A DNA stretch of 64,000 nt from Exiguobacterium sp. BMC-KP (GCF_001275385.1 NZ_LGIW01000015.1:1736001-1800000); one strand, 5' to 3'; positions 8,160 to 18,517 are shown, numbered from the stretch's first letter. Notes: generated by a model not told the origin, from the letters alone. Numbers and translations: made by a program.

Positions 8160-8630
8160 TCAATACTTTTGCTTATCGCGTAGTGCCCGGTCGATATCAC
8201 GCTTCGCATCCTTCTTCTTCAGGTCGTCGCGTTTATCGAATTTTTTCTTCCCTCGTCCAAGCCCGATCAAGCATTTTGCGTAACCGTTCTTGATGTAGAC
8301 CTTGAGCGGTACGATCGTATAGCCGTCCCGTGAGACTGCCCCGATCAAGTTTGCGATCTGTTTCTTGTGTAGCAACAACTTCCGTGGGCGGAGCTGTTCA
8401 TGGTTGTACCGGTTCCCCTGTTCGAAGTGGGCGATGTTCGAATTCCAAAGAATCGCTTCTCCCCCATCGAACCGGACGAACGCGTCCCCGATACTGATTT
8501 TTCCTTTGCGGACCGATTTGATTTCCGTTCCCGTCAAGACGAGACCGGCTTCAATCGTATCCTCGATCGCATAATCGAACGAGGCCCGTTTGTTGTTCGC
8601 TAAGACTTTCGAATCTGTTCCCTTTGGCAT
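8160..8630 (-). CDS. smpB: SsrA-binding protein
   Basis: Binds the tRNA-like domain of tmRNA and brings it to stalled ribosomes. 156 residues from the chosen start MPKGTDSK, which matches the family N-terminus and has GGTGA seven bases upstream; an ATG two codons earlier sits on the ribosome site. Visible blocks: [24 protein letters not shown], then the LLLHKKQI segment, and a basic C-terminal tail ([19 protein letters not shown]) that enters the mRNA channel. Next to rnr, which degrades the released message. Confidence 0.97.
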   Translation of the reverse strand: MPKGTDSKVLANNKRASFDYAIEDTIEAGLVLTGTEIKSVRKGKISIGDAFVRFDGGEAILWNSNIAHFEQGNRYNHEQLRPRKLLLHKKQIANLIGAVSRDGYTIVPLKVYIKNGYAKCLIGLGRGKKKFDKRDDLKKKDAKRDIDRALRDKQKY

Positions 8631-8662
8631 GTTCATTCACCACATTTCCGATGCGGAAGCGC

Positions 8663-11023
8663 TTATTTGCGCTTCCGTTTCTTATTCGAGACCGCCTTAT
8701 GGAATGGCGGCTTATCCTTTTTGTCTTTCAGCGCGAAGCCTTTGCCCTTCGACTGGTCCTTCGACTTGCCCGGACGTTTTGACTTGCCACGCCGGTCGTC
8801 CTTCTTCTTGTCGTCACGTTTTTGTCCCGGACGTCCACCGCTTGAGCGGATCGTCTTCGACTCGAACCGTTTCTTCGGCTGCCGTTCCGGCATCCCGACG
8901 ACGCTAAAGTCAATCGTCCGTTCATCGATGTTGACGTTCGTGACCTTGATCTCGACGACATCCCCAATTCGGAACTGTTGCTTCGTCCGCTCACCGATTA
9001 GCTGATAGTTCGCTTCATCGTAGCGGTAGAAGTCATCCGTCATCGCTTGGATGTGGACGAGTCCTTCAATCGTGTTCGGCAATTCGACGAACATCCCGAA
9101 GTTCGTCACACCACTGACGACGCCTTCAAATGTCTCGCCGATGTGTTGCTCCATATACTCGGCTTTCTTCAAGGCATTCGTTTCCCGCTCAGCGTCAACC
9201 GCACGACGCTCGCGTTTTGACGAATGGTCGGCGATTTCCGGTAAGATTTCCGAGTACCGGTCTTGCGTCTTTTGCGACTTGTCATTGTAGACGACATATT
9301 CACGCAACAGACGGTGAACCATCAAGTCTGGATACCGACGGATTGGTGACGTGAAGTGCGTGTAGTAGTCCGTCGACAGACCGAAGTGACCGATTGGTTC
9401 GATGTCGTATTTCGCTTGTTGGAGCGAACGGAGCATGACCGTACTGACGACGGCTTCTTCCGGCTCACCTTCAACAGCGTTCAAAATCGATTGCAACGTT
9501 TTCGGTGCGACCGACTCACCCTTGCGTTCTACGTTGATGCCGAAGTTGCCGATGAACTTGAAGAACGTATCGAGACGTTCAGCTTTTGGCTCATCGTGAA
9601 TCCGGTACATGAACGGTAATTTTTGACGCTGGATGTGCTCCGCGACCGTTTCGTTCGCTGCAAGCATGAACTCTTCAATCAGCTTCTCGGCGACTGACCG
9701 TTCCCGGAGGATGATCTCACTCGTCTTGCCTTCTTCGTTGACGAGGACCTTCGCTTCTGGGAAGTCGAAGTTGATCGCCCCACGACGTGAGCGACGTTCG
9801 CGCAGAATCGCTGCGAGTTCCGCCATCTTGTCGAAGTACTCGACGAGATCTTGGTACTTCGCGATTACTTCTTCGTCTTCGCGTTCGACGATTTTCCGGA
9901 CGTCCGTGTACGTCATCCGTTCCGTCGTCTTGATGACACTTTGGAAGATTTCATGGTTGACGACAGCCCCGTTCGCGTCGATTTCCATGATACAGCTGAG
10001 TGTCAGGCGATCGACGTGCGGATTGAGCGAGCAGATCCCGTTCGATAACCGGTGAGGGATCATCGGGATGACGCGGTCGACGAGATAAACACTCGTTCCA
10101 CGCTCACGCGCCTCTTCGTCGAGTGCTGAATCTTCTTTGACGTAATGCGAGACGTCGGCGATGTGGACACCAAGCTCGAAGTTGCCGTTCGCTAACTTCT
10201 TGACGTGAACCGCATCATCGAGGTCTTTTGCGTCCGCTCCGTCAATCGTCACCGTCAATTCATTCCGCAAATCAACGCGTCCGACTAAATCTTTCTCATC
10301 GATCTGATCCGGTACAGCGTTCGCCTCAGCGATTGCTTCCGGTGAGAAGTCGACGTTGATGCCGTGTTTATGGACGATCGACAAGATGTCGACGCCTGGG
10401 TCATTTTTGTGACCGATGATTTTCAAGACTTTCGCTGTTCCGGCGTAGCGACCATCCGGATACTTCGTGATCCGGGCGAGGACTTTATGACCATCGACGG
10501 CACCGAGTGTGTCTTCGTTCGCGACGACCGGTAAGAACGTCAATTTCGTATCATCCGGTTCGATATAAGCGATCGATTCAATCCGTCCTTTTGGACTGAC
10601 GAACGTGCCGACGAAATCGGCTGGTCCGCGTGAGAGAATCTTAAGCAGTTTCCCTTCACGACGGTCGCCGCCGTTTGATTCGGCAAACACTTTGACGAGG
10701 ACACGGTCGCCGTTATAGACGTTCTTCAGTTCCGGTGCCGGCAAGAAGATATCACCTTCTGAGCCGTCTTCCGGTGAGACGAAACCGAATCCGCGTTGGT
10801 GAACGGAAATCTTCCCTGCGACTTGACCGATTTGCGCAAGCGTTCCGTATTTGTTCGAGCGTGTCCGGGCAATCAACGCTTCGTCTTCCATGGCGTTTAG
10901 CGTCCGAATCAATTCCTTGAATGCTTCCGTATCCGCTAGTTCTAGTTTTTTCGTTAATTGATCAATCGACAACGGACGTTCTTCCGTCGTGATGACCGTT
11001 AGTATTCGTTCACGTAATTCCAA
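8663..11023 (-). CDS. rnr: ribonuclease R
   Basis: 3'-5' exoribonuclease of the RNB family, 786 residues, able to unwind structured RNA. Order: N-terminal winged helix (1-70), cold-shock domains (about 75-230), RNB catalytic domain (about 255-590) with TIDGADAKDLDDAVHV holding the catalytic aspartates, S1 domain (about 635-715), and a very basic Lys/Arg-rich tail from about 725 to the end. It starts at TTG (11021-11023) with GGAGG seven bases upstream; the rare start codon may limit its level. Operon est-rnr-smpB. Confidence 0.96.
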   Translation of the reverse strand: MELRERILTVITTEERPLSIDQLTKKLELADTEAFKELIRTLNAMEDEALIARTRSNKYGTLAQIGQVAGKISVHQRGFGFVSPEDGSEGDIFLPAPELKNVYNGDRVLVKVFAESNGGDRREGKLLKILSRGPADFVGTFVSPKGRIESIAYIEPDDTKLTFLPVVANEDTLGAVDGHKVLARITKYPDGRYAGTAKVLKIIGHKNDPGVDILSIVHKHGINVDFSPEAIAEANAVPDQIDEKDLVGRVDLRNELTVTIDGADAKDLDDAVHVKKLANGNFELGVHIADVSHYVKEDSALDEEARERGTSVYLVDRVIPMIPHRLSNGICSLNPHVDRLTLSCIMEIDANGAVVNHEIFQSVIKTTERMTYTDVRKIVEREDEEVIAKYQDLVEYFDKMAELAAILRERRSRRGAINFDFPEAKVLVNEEGKTSEIILRERSVAEKLIEEFMLAANETVAEHIQRQKLPFMYRIHDEPKAERLDTFFKFIGNFGINVERKGESVAPKTLQSILNAVEGEPEEAVVSTVMLRSLQQAKYDIEPIGHFGLSTDYYTHFTSPIRRYPDLMVHRLLREYVVYNDKSQKTQDRYSEILPEIADHSSKRERRAVDAERETNALKKAEYMEQHIGETFEGVVSGVTNFGMFVELPNTIEGLVHIQAMTDDFYRYDEANYQLIGERTKQQFRIGDVVEIKVTNVNIDERTIDFSVVGMPERQPKKRFESKTIRSSGGRPGQKRDDKKKDDRRGKSKRPGKSKDQSKGKGFALKDKKDKPPFHKAVSNKKRKRK

Positions 11024-11037
11024 CGTGACACCTCCAG

Positions 11038-11778
11038 TTACTTGCTCCAGTTCAATGACTCTAGGAAGTCCAAGATGTCAGAGTGGAGCTGGTCTTTTTC
11101 TTTATCGAGCGTAATGACGTGACCTGAGTTCTCATACCAGATCAGCTCTTTTTGGAAGGCACTGACTCCATCATGAATGATGTTCGCAGAGTCGGTGTTG
11201 ATCATGTGATCGTTGCGTGCTTGGACGACGAGCGTCGGTGCGTAGACGTCCTCAAGCGAGTCGCGTGTCTCACGCAGCAGTTCCTGCAAGTCCTTCAAGG
11301 TCGGCATCGGTTCGAAGGACGCCATCTCTTGGTCGATCTCTTCTTGCGATTTACCTTCTCGCTTCTTGAATTCTCGTGCGTACTCGGTGACTCCTGCATA
11401 CATGACTTCTTCACTTTTGATGTAGGCGGGTGCACACATCGGGATGACCGCTTTTACCGGACGGTTCATCGATAACTTCAGCGACATGACACCGCCAAGC
11501 GACAGTCCGCAAACGGCGATTTCGTCATAACCTTTATCGACGAGTTCTTGATATCCGGCAAGGACATCCTGCCACCAGTCGGCTGGCCCGGTCTTCGTCA
11601 GCTCTTCGGGTGGGGCAGCGTGCCCTTTATATTGTGGTGCAAGGGACGTATAGCCCTGTTTTTGTAGATAGCGACCGAGGATGCGGACATCCGCGCTCGA
11701 TCCCGTGAATCCGTGTAATAGTAAAACGGCACGTGGGCCGGCTTCGAAAAAGAATGGTTTCGGTAAAGTGATTTTCAT
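11038..11778 (-). CDS. est: carboxylesterase, alpha/beta hydrolase
   Basis: Thermostable-carboxylesterase type (B. subtilis YvaK, Geobacillus Est30 group), 246 residues. Oxyanion region LLHGFTGSS near 20-28, nucleophile Ser in GLSLGG near 92-97, acid Asp in ARNDHMIN near 190-197 and His in NSGHVIT near 220-226. Hydrolyses short to medium chain esters; the physiological substrate is unknown even in well-studied relatives. Lies between secG and rnr, as in many Bacillales, which is a conserved but functionally unexplained grouping. Confidence 0.93.
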   Translation of the reverse strand: MKITLPKPFFFEAGPRAVLLLHGFTGSSADVRILGRYLQKQGYTSLAPQYKGHAAPPEELTKTGPADWWQDVLAGYQELVDKGYDEIAVCGLSLGGVMSLKLSMNRPVKAVIPMCAPAYIKSEEVMYAGVTEYAREFKKREGKSQEEIDQEMASFEPMPTLKDLQELLRETRDSLEDVYAPTLVVQARNDHMINTDSANIIHDGVSAFQKELIWYENSGHVITLDKEKDQLHSDILDFLESLNWSK

Positions 11779-11839
11779 AAAATGATTCCCCCTCTAACTC
11801 TATACCCCATATCCGGAAAAATTGAATATCGAGAAATAC

Positions 11840-11874
11840 AAAAAACGACAGCGCGATCATACGGCTGTCGTTTC
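11840..11874 (-). terminator. secG terminator
   Basis: Minus strand: AAACGACAGCCG pairs with CGCTGTCGTTT and runs into TTTTT. It lies between secG and est, so est-rnr-smpB must have its own promoter or rely on read-through. Confidence 0.85.
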
Positions 11875-11879
11875 AATGC

Positions 11880-12113
11880 TCACTTATAAAAAGCGACGAG
11901 TAACGCCAAGATGAAGAGTAATGCTCCTAAGATAGACGCCACACGATTTAGGACCGCATCCAAGCCACGAGCTTTTTGGCGACCAAATAATTGTTCTGCT
12001 CCACCCGTCAATGCTCCGAGTCCGGTCGTACGACCCGACATCAATAGAACGACGATGATGAGAAGAACGGAAACGACGATGAGGCCGACAAGAGCCACGT
12101 TATGAATGATCAT
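11880..12113 (-). CDS. secG: protein translocase subunit SecG
   Basis: Small component of the SecYEG channel. 77 residues with two transmembrane helices (about 5-25 and 57-75) and the conserved cytoplasmic loop LMSGRTTGLGALTGGAEQLFG. The ATG at 12111-12113 is chosen because AGGAGG lies 5 bases upstream (12119-12124); the frame stays open further 5' but that part is not conserved. Confidence 0.95.
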   Translation of the reverse strand: MIIHNVALVGLIVVSVLLIIVVLLMSGRTTGLGALTGGAEQLFGRQKARGLDAVLNRVASILGALLFILALLVAFYK

Positions 12114-12217
12114 CGATGATCCTCCTTCAGTAATATACGCTTCTTTCATTATAGAGAAAAACAAGTACGGGAACAAGGAATAGATTTAGGAACTTTTTCC
12201 TGCGTCCTTTACCCGAC

Positions 12218-12253
12218 GAAAAGAGACACCTGAATCATCGACTCAGATGTCTT
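12218..12253 (-). terminator. rbs operon terminator
   Basis: Minus strand stem GACATCTGA with TCAGGTGTC, followed by TCTTTT, just after rbsB. Confidence 0.82.
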
Positions 12254-12259
12254 AAATAC

Positions 12260-13174
12260 TTATTGTTTAATCAATTCGAGATCAACTGGGATGTTCTTCT
12301 CGACTGATTCACCCTTTAAGTGCTTGATTGCTGTCTCGACACCCATCTTCCCGATTTCAGTCGGTTTTTGAGCAATCGTTCCTGCCATTTTTCCGTCTTT
12401 GACGGCTTTGACCGCATCATCCGTTGCATCGAAGCCGATGACTTTCACATCATTCAGACCCGCTGCTTTTAACGCTTCAACCGCACCGAGTGCCATTTCA
12501 TCATTATGAGCGAAGACAGCTTTGATGTCTTTGTTGTTTTGAAGGATGTTCTCCATGACCGACAATCCTTTTGCCCGGTCGAAGTTTGCTGCTTGTTTTG
12601 CGACGACGTCAAGTTTACCGTCGACTGCTTCATGGAACCCTTTACCACGGTCACGAGTTGCGGATGCTCCTGGAATTCCTTCGAGTTCAACGACTTTTGC
12701 TTTATCGCCGACGAGTTCGATCATGAACTCACCTGCTTGTTTCCCACCCGCGACGTTATCTGACGCGATGTGTGCGACGACGTCGCCTGCTTCTGCGTTC
12801 CGGTCAACTGTGATGACGGGAATGTTCGCATCGTTTGCTGTTTGAACGGCTGCACCAACTGCTGCTGAATCCGTTGGGTTGATCAAGATGAGATCGACTT
12901 TCTTTTGAACCATGTCTTCGATGTCGCTTGCTTGTTTTGCTGCATCATCTTGTGCATCGGCGACTTGAAGTGTTGCGCCTTGTGCTTTTGCTTCTTGTTC
13001 TGCCCCTTCTTTTAACGAGACGAAGAATGGGTTGTTGAGGGTTGAAATCGAAAGACCGATTTTGAAATCCTTCGTCTTCTTCGTTTCACCGTTGCTGCTG
13101 CCTGGCTGTTCCGTCGAACAGGCTGCTGCGAAGACCATTAATGCCATCATGACGACTGCAAGTAGTTTTTTCAT
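12260..13174 (-). CDS. rbsB: ribose ABC transporter substrate-binding lipoprotein
   Basis: Periplasmic-binding-protein fold of the RbsB class, 304 residues, lipid-anchored through the lipobox FAAACS near residues 16-21. Two lobes: GLSISTLNNPFFVSLKEGA near 43-61, PVITVDRNAE near 128-137, and the hinge region AVFAHNDEMALGAVEALK near 219-236. Last gene of rbsRKDACB, preceded by AAGGAGG and followed by a terminator. Confidence 0.95.
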   Translation of the reverse strand: MKKLLAVVMMALMVFAAACSTEQPGSSNGETKKTKDFKIGLSISTLNNPFFVSLKEGAEQEAKAQGATLQVADAQDDAAKQASDIEDMVQKKVDLILINPTDSAAVGAAVQTANDANIPVITVDRNAEAGDVVAHIASDNVAGGKQAGEFMIELVGDKAKVVELEGIPGASATRDRGKGFHEAVDGKLDVVAKQAANFDRAKGLSVMENILQNNKDIKAVFAHNDEMALGAVEALKAAGLNDVKVIGFDATDDAVKAVKDGKMAGTIAQKPTEIGKMGVETAIKHLKGESVEKNIPVDLELIKQ

Positions 13175-13201
13175 CTGTAAATCCTCCTTTTTGAGTGTGG
13201 G

Positions 13202-14170
13202 TTACGCTGCTTGTTTCCGGTCCGCGAGTACCGCGAACAAAATGACTAAACCTTTGACGACGAGTTGGAAGAACGAGGAGACACCAAGCAAGTTAAGTCC
13301 GTTGTTCAGTGTTCCGATGATCAAGGCACCAATCAAGGTACCGACAATCCAGCCACGACCACCTGAGAGGCTCGTCCCACCAAGGACGACCGCCGCGATG
13401 GCGTCGAGTTCGTACGATGTCCCCGCCGTCGGCTGTGCCGAGTTCAGACGAGACGTCAGGATGATGCCGGCAAGTGCTGCCATCAAGCCTGAGAGTGAGT
13501 AAATCATGATCTTCACTTTATTAACTTGAATCCCCATCAACTTCGCTGCTTCTTCGTTGCCACCAATCGCATACGTATAGCGACCGAACGTCGTCTTCTT
13601 CAAGATGAAGTAGAGAACCGCAAAGGCAAGCAACATCGTTAGAACCGGTACTGGGAAGATCCAGAAGTAGCCGCGTCCGAACAGTTCGAACCAGCCACCT
13701 TGGCTAAGTCCAGTGATTGGTTTCCCGTCCGTATAGACGAGCGTCAAGCCTCGGAAAATCGTCATCGTCGCAAGTGTTGCGATGAACGGTGCGACTTTCC
13801 CGAGTGAGATGACCATTCCGTTCAACGCACCCATGACAGCTCCGACGATCAATCCGGCGAGAACAGCGATCAACGCTGACATTCCATCCGTCATCAGACC
13901 CGCGACGAAGGCGGACGAGAGGGCGAGAATCGAGCCGACCGATAAATCAATCCCACCCGTCAGAATGACGAACGTCATCCCGAAGGCAATCAAGGCATTG
14001 ATCGAGACTTGTCGTAAGATGTTAAATAAATTATTCAATGTTAAAAAGTCCGGTTCCATGATCGAGACGACGAGGACGATCGCGAACAATCCTGCGAGTG
14101 GTCCAAGCTTTTGTCCGATCCCAAGACGTCTCGGTTTTGCTTCCGTTACCTTGCCTTGCATCAATTCCAT
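13202..14170 (-). CDS. rbsC: ribose ABC transporter permease
   Basis: Polytopic permease of the branched BPD_transp_2 family, 322 residues, with about eight to ten hydrophobic helices. The EAA-like coupling region is near LSGGRGWIVGTLIGALIIG and the signature GGIDLSVGSI lies near residues 80-89. The start MELMQGK at 14168-14170 is used because it follows GGAGGACAATGAT and lies just beyond the rbsA stop; an earlier ATG would overlap rbsA. Confidence 0.95.
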   Translation of the reverse strand: MELMQGKVTEAKPRRLGIGQKLGPLAGLFAIVLVVSIMEPDFLTLNNLFNILRQVSINALIAFGMTFVILTGGIDLSVGSILALSSAFVAGLMTDGMSALIAVLAGLIVGAVMGALNGMVISLGKVAPFIATLATMTIFRGLTLVYTDGKPITGLSQGGWFELFGRGYFWIFPVPVLTMLLAFAVLYFILKKTTFGRYTYAIGGNEEAAKLMGIQVNKVKIMIYSLSGLMAALAGIILTSRLNSAQPTAGTSYELDAIAAVVLGGTSLSGGRGWIVGTLIGALIIGTLNNGLNLLGVSSFFQLVVKGLVILFAVLADRKQAA

Positions 14171-14171
14171 A

Positions 14172-15650
14172 TCATTGTCCTCCTGTCGCAAGTGTCATGA
14201 TGCTTTCTTGCGTCGCTTCCTGTCGTGTCAACATGCCGCTCATCTTGCCTTCGCGCATGACGTAGACGCGGTCGCTCATCCCGAGAATCTCCGGGAGGTC
14301 CGAGCTGACCATGATGATTGCGACCCCCGCCGCAGCGAGTTCGTTCATGATGAGGTAAATCTCTTTCTTCGCCCCGACATCAACACCACGTGTTGGTTCG
14401 TCGAGTATCAAGACTTTTGGTTGTGTCCCGAGCCATTTCGCGAGGACGACCTTCTGTTGGTTCCCCCCGGATAGTGACTTCGCCGGTTGGTCCATCGAGC
14501 TATGGCGGACCGAGAGCGACTTCAAGTACCCTTCTGCGAAATCACGTTCTGCCTGATCCTTGATGACACCGGATCTTGATAACGAACGGATCGTCGGCAG
14601 TGAGATGTTCTCACGCAGTGAAAAGTCGAGGAACAATCCTTCGCCTTTGCGGTCTTCGGTCAAAAAGCCGATACCTTGGCGAATCGCGTCGTACGGTGTC
14701 TTGATCTTCAGCGCCTGTCCGTTCAGCTCGATTGTTCCATCTTTCAGGCGATCGACTCCGAACAGTCCCCGCATCACTTCCGTCCGCCCAGCACCCATCA
14801 AACCCGAGAAGCCGATGATTTCGCCAGCTTTGACGGAGAACGAAACATCGTCAAACCGTTTCCCGCTCGCCTGCTTGACTTCAAGGACGGTCGCGCCAAT
14901 CGAAACATCACGATCCGGATACCGTTCTCCCATCTCGCGACCAACCATCTCCCGAACAATCTGTTCGAACGATGTCTCAGGAATCGCGTGCGTTGAGACG
15001 GAAATCCCGTCCCGTAAGACCGTGATCCGGTCGCAGAGCTCGAAAATTTCCTCCATTCGGTGCGAGATATAGACGATCGAGACACCTTGATTACGCAGTG
15101 CCGTTGCGACGCTGAATAAGGCGCGAATTTCCCGCTCCGTCAGTGCTGCCGTCGGTTCATCCATGATGATGACCTTCGCGTCCGTCATCAAGGCTTTCGC
15201 AATCTCGATCATCTGTTGTTGACCGACCGACAAGGTCCGGGCAAGTTGATCGACGTCCATGAAGACGTTCAATTCCGCGAGTTCGCGTTCTGCCTGGCGC
15301 TTCATCTCCCCTTGCTTGAGAATCCCAAAGCGTGACTTCAGTTCCCGTCCAAGGAATAAGTTCTCCGTCACCGTCAAATCGGGGAGGATGTTCAGTTCCT
15401 GGTGGATGAAGGCGATTCCCGCCTCTTCGGCAAGCTTCGGATTCTTATACTCGACGACCTGTCCATCAACCCGGATCGTCCCCGCGTCCGCTTTATGGAC
15501 ACCGGTCAAAATCTTCATCAATGTCGATTTCCCAGCACCGTTCTCTCCCATCAAGGCATGAATCTCACCCGCTGCGAGGTCGAAGTCAACGCCTTTAAGG
15601 ACGGGAACAGGACCGAATGCTTTTTTAATACCTGTCATCTCGATACGCAT
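14172..15650 (-). CDS. rbsA: ribose ABC transporter ATP-binding protein
   Basis: Duplicated ATPase, 492 residues. First cassette: Walker [10 protein letters not shown] near 36-44, signature LSVGQQQM near 141-148, Walker B VIIMDEPT. Second cassette: degenerate Walker A region [10 protein letters not shown] near 284-293, signature SLSGGNQQK near 392-400, Walker B LILDEPT. Energises ribose import with RbsC and RbsB. It is preceded by rbsD with a 12-base gap and ends two bases before the rbsC start. Confidence 0.96.
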   Translation of the reverse strand: MRIEMTGIKKAFGPVPVLKGVDFDLAAGEIHALMGENGAGKSTLMKILTGVHKADAGTIRVDGQVVEYKNPKLAEEAGIAFIHQELNILPDLTVTENLFLGRELKSRFGILKQGEMKRQAERELAELNVFMDVDQLARTLSVGQQQMIEIAKALMTDAKVIIMDEPTAALTEREIRALFSVATALRNQGVSIVYISHRMEEIFELCDRITVLRDGISVSTHAIPETSFEQIVREMVGREMGERYPDRDVSIGATVLEVKQASGKRFDDVSFSVKAGEIIGFSGLMGAGRTEVMRGLFGVDRLKDGTIELNGQALKIKTPYDAIRQGIGFLTEDRKGEGLFLDFSLRENISLPTIRSLSRSGVIKDQAERDFAEGYLKSLSVRHSSMDQPAKSLSGGNQQKVVLAKWLGTQPKVLILDEPTRGVDVGAKKEIYLIMNELAAAGVAIIMVSSDLPEILGMSDRVYVMREGKMSGMLTRQEATQESIMTLATGGQ

Positions 15651-15662
15651 CGCACGACCCCC

Positions 15663-16052
15663 TTAAAAGATTACGCCGGAACGGAAGATAACATTTGCGT
15701 ACGGTGTCGCTTCCCCGGTGCGGATGATGACCTTCGCCTGCTGCGTCAATTTCTTGAATTCTTCATGTGAGACGAACGTCGTCTCAATCTGCATGTCTTC
15801 CAGTGCCTCAAGGACATTCGGATTCGCTTCCGTGATCTCCGTTGCTAGTGTCAGTTGTTCGATCGCCATGTCACCAGCAACGACACGGACGACATCGAGA
15901 AATGACGGTGTGCCAAGTTCAAGTGCTAAATCGATTCGTGCAACACCGTCTGGAATCGGTAAGCCGCAATCGGCGATGACGATCGTATCGGTATGACCAA
16001 GATCGGTCAGGACCTTGCTGATATGACTGTTTAAAATACCGTGCTTCTTCAT
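15663..16052 (-). CDS. rbsD: D-ribose pyranase
   Basis: Interconverts beta-pyranose and furanose forms of ribose so that RbsK receives the furanose. 129 residues beginning [15 protein letters not shown], with the catalytic-region ADCGLPIP near 28-35 and the C-terminal [19 protein letters not shown] typical of the RbsD/FucU fold. Overlaps the end of rbsK by four bases (ATGA). Confidence 0.96.
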   Translation of the reverse strand: MKKHGILNSHISKVLTDLGHTDTIVIADCGLPIPDGVARIDLALELGTPSFLDVVRVVAGDMAIEQLTLATEITEANPNVLEALEDMQIETTFVSHEEFKKLTQQAKVIIRTGEATPYANVIFRSGVIF

Positions 16053-16927
16053 GCGTCTCCCTCCATCTGTTCCCGTGTTGGCATACCGCCTTGAGCGCCG
16101 AGTGCGCGGATCGATAACCCGGCTGCCCGGTTCGCGAAACGAATCGCATCAACGAGCGATTGTCCTTCCGTTAACGCAACAGCTAAAGCACCGTTGAACG
16201 TATCCCCTGCACCCGTCGTATCGACGACGGTCGTCTCAATCGCTGGAATCGTCACGATCGACTCTCCGTCATAGAAGCGTGCCCCCCGACTACCTTCCGT
16301 TACGATCAATTTATTCGGATATTCCATCAACCAATGTTCGATTGACTGGTCTTGTCCGAAGATCAAGCCGCATTCATGTTCGTTTGGTGTTAAGTATGTG
16401 ACATGTTCAATCAATTCCGGACTGAGTGATATCGCCGGCGCTGGATTCAAGACGACTGGAATGCCGGCTGCATGTGCTTCCCTGGCAACAGTCTCGACCG
16501 TCTCGATTGGAATCTCGAGCTGGAGTAAGATGATTTCACTGTCTGCGAGAATCGGTGCGAGTGTATCATCCGCAAATTTCACATGTTGATTGGCAGACTG
16601 AACGACGACGATCGAGTTGTCGCCTTCAGCGAGCGTGATGTGTGCCGTCCCAGTTCGTTCGCCTTCAATCGTTTGCAAGTGTGTCGTTCGCACCCCTTGC
16701 GTCTTGAAGTTTTCGCGGATCGCTTCGCCGTTTGCATCACTACCGACGCAACCGATCATTTCGACGGTACTACCGAGACGCGCGACTGCAACGGCTTGGT
16801 TCGCACCCTTTCCGCCCGGTACGGTATGAAAGGCATCCCCGATGACCGTTTCGCCTGCGCCTGGACGGCGTTTACTTTCGACGACGAGATCCATCGAGAT
16901 ACTGCCGATGACACTGATTTGTTTCAT
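16049..16927 (-). CDS. rbsK: ribokinase
   Basis: Phosphorylates ribose at O5. PfkB-family sugar kinase, 292 residues. The first signature [15 protein letters not shown] is near 38-52 and the second, [14 protein letters not shown], near 235-248 with the catalytic Asp in GAGD. Its ATG overlaps the rbsR stop by four bases, so regulator and kinase are translationally coupled. Confidence 0.97.
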   Translation of the reverse strand: MKQISVIGSISMDLVVESKRRPGAGETVIGDAFHTVPGGKGANQAVAVARLGSTVEMIGCVGSDANGEAIRENFKTQGVRTTHLQTIEGERTGTAHITLAEGDNSIVVVQSANQHVKFADDTLAPILADSEIILLQLEIPIETVETVAREAHAAGIPVVLNPAPAISLSPELIEHVTYLTPNEHECGLIFGQDQSIEHWLMEYPNKLIVTEGSRGARFYDGESIVTIPAIETTVVDTTGAGDTFNGALAVALTEGQSLVDAIRFANRAAGLSIRALGAQGGMPTREQMEGDA

Positions 16928-17904
16928 GCTTCCTCATCCTTCCGTTTCGTCGTTTCCCGTTCGATGATTTCAACCGTTAACTCATGATGGACGGCGGCAA
17001 TCGGTGTGCCTTCGATCCGCTGAATCAAGAGTTTCGCGGCCAGCTCCCCCATTTGATAGATTGGCTGCGCGATCGTCGTCAACGGTGGTGAAATCATTTG
17101 TCCGAGTTCGATCCCGTCATAGCCGATTACTTGCAGTTCATCTGGAATCGTAATCCCGCGTTCCGCCGCAACTTGGATTGCTGCCGCGGCAATGACATCA
17201 CTCGCAGCAAAGATCCCGTTGCAGTGATAGTGATCAAAAAGATAGTTCGCTGCGTCGAGCGCCCCTTGAAAGTGGAACGGTGACTCGATGCTTGCTACGA
17301 GATGGGTTCCGGCGATTTCCTCGAACCCATCCCGCCTTTTCTTGATCGTCGGGAGTTTCGATGGACCACTGATTACTGCTAGCTCCGTTGCACCTGCTTC
17401 CAGTAGAAGCGAAGCCGCCTTCTTCCCGCCTTCGTATCCGTTTGAGGTTACCGTTGGAATCGCCCCTTGTAATACACGGTCTAACGCTACGACCGGCACT
17501 TCGAGTTCTTCATAGTTCGGATTGTTCGAGTAGTTTGTCGTGATGATCAATCCGTCGACATGCATTGCCTCGAGTGACTTGATATATTCGCGTTCTTTCT
17601 GAAACTGTTCGTCTGTGTTACACAAAATGACCTGAAAACCATGTTGATGTGCCATATCTTCCACAGCCCGTGCGAGTTGTGGGAAGAACGGGTTCGTGAT
17701 GTCTGGAACGATCAATCCGATCAGTCCGGACCGTTTTTGGAACAACGATCGCGCGACCCGGTTCGGTCGATAATCCAATTGTTTGATTGCCTGAAGCACC
17801 GCCTTACGCGATTTCTCACTGACATAACCCTTTTCGTTCATGACGCGTGAGACCGTCGCGACGGAGACATGTGCCGCTTTCGCTACTTCCCGGATGGTCG
17901 ACAT
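16924..17904 (-). CDS. rbsR: LacI-family ribose operon repressor
   Basis: 326 residues: N-terminal LacI helix-turn-helix (TIREVAKAAHVSVATVSRVMNE, shown in outline, residues 2-24) with hinge helix YRPNRVARSL, then a periplasmic-binding-like effector domain. First gene of the ribose operon and so probably autoregulated through the palindrome in its own promoter. The ATG at 17902-17904 follows AGAGGTGG; the upstream open frame runs through the promoter and operator and is not used. Confidence 0.94.
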   Translation of the reverse strand: MSTIREVAKAAHVSVATVSRVMNEKGYVSEKSRKAVLQAIKQLDYRPNRVARSLFQKRSGLIGLIVPDITNPFFPQLARAVEDMAHQHGFQVILCNTDEQFQKEREYIKSLEAMHVDGLIITTNYSNNPNYEELEVPVVALDRVLQGAIPTVTSNGYEGGKKAASLLLEAGATELAVISGPSKLPTIKKRRDGFEEIAGTHLVASIESPFHFQGALDAANYLFDHYHCNGIFAASDVIAAAAIQVAAERGITIPDELQVIGYDGIELGQMISPPLTTIAQPIYQMGELAAKLLIQRIEGTPIAAVHHELTVEIIERETTKRKDEEA

Positions 17905-17924
17905 GTTTCGCCACCTCTTTCTTT

Positions 17925-17938
17925 TGATAACGCTTACA
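17925..17938 (-). promoter_or_regulatory. cre (CcpA) site of the ribose operon
   Basis: Minus strand TGTAAGCGTTATCA fits the catabolite-responsive element consensus at all defined positions and lies just downstream of the -10, where CcpA would act as a roadblock or repressor. HPr kinase, which controls CcpA, is encoded at 38.8 kb. Confidence 0.8.
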
Positions 17939-17944
17939 AGAATC

Positions 17945-17973
17945 ATCATATTGTGTAACCGGTTACACATCAA
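17945..17973 (-). promoter_or_regulatory. rbs promoter with RbsR palindrome in the spacer
   Basis: Minus strand -35 TTGATG (17968-17973), 17-base spacer, -10 TATGAT (17945-17950). The spacer is filled by the 18-base perfect palindrome TGTGTAACCGGTTACACA (17952-17969), a LacI-type operator. Binding would directly exclude RNA polymerase. Confidence 0.82.
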
Positions 17974-18024
17974 TCTTTTTTGTATAAAATATATTTTATT
18001 TTTTTCGAATCCTTGGATGAAACC

Positions 18025-18059
18025 ATAAAAAAGAAGCCTGATGCCGCATCAGACTTAAG
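18025..18059 (-). terminator. terminator of the small membrane protein gene at 18102
   Basis: Minus strand AAGTCTGATGC pairs with GCATCAGGCTT, followed by CTTTTTT. It isolates the rbs promoter from upstream transcription. Confidence 0.8.
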
Positions 18060-18101
18060 ATCATACCGTATTAACGTTCACTTAAAAGCTCTGGAGCACT
18101 C

Positions 18102-18341
18102 TTAAATAAAGACGATCAGCGAGAGACCTATCAGAATATTGATGAACCCTAACCAGTCCGTCGCTTTTGTATATAACGATGGCTTATCTTTTTTGACGCT
18201 ATCGTTAAGGAACATCAGTGTCACGGCAATAACGGTTGTTACGCCAAGTGGAGCGTTTAGAAAACTATCGGAATACGTAAATAAATTATTCGTAATGTAG
18301 ACACTGTTTAAGACGGACAAACCAAACAAGATTTTCTGCAC
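18102..18341 (-). CDS. small membrane protein, unknown
   Basis: 79 residues with three likely membrane segments (about 3-20, 33-47, 62-78). The GTG at 18339-18341 is preferred because AGGAG lies eight bases upstream; a GTG nine bases earlier sits on the ribosome site. Lys/Asp-rich loop NDSVKKDKPS between helices 2 and 3. No family recognised. Confidence 0.6.
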   Translation of the reverse strand: MQKILFGLSVLNSVYITNNLFTYSDSFLNAPLGVTTVIAVTLMFLNDSVKKDKPSLYTKATDWLGFINILIGLSLIVFI

Positions 18342-18517
18342 GTAAGCCACTCCTATAATTATTAAGATCTGATTTCGTTCTTTCTCTATTATAGAATATT
18401 CTTCCAGAAACCCTTCCTTACATTATCGAAAGAAAGCATTTAGATTCGGACGCAAATAAACCATGAGGCAGTGTTACATCACCTCACGGTTTATGAATTA
18501 TCAGCTTAGGACGGAAA

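Noticed and set aside
8027-8293. Plus-strand open frame over ssrA and the end of smpB
   Set aside because: Antisense to tmRNA and smpB, no ribosome site, no homology; a shadow frame.
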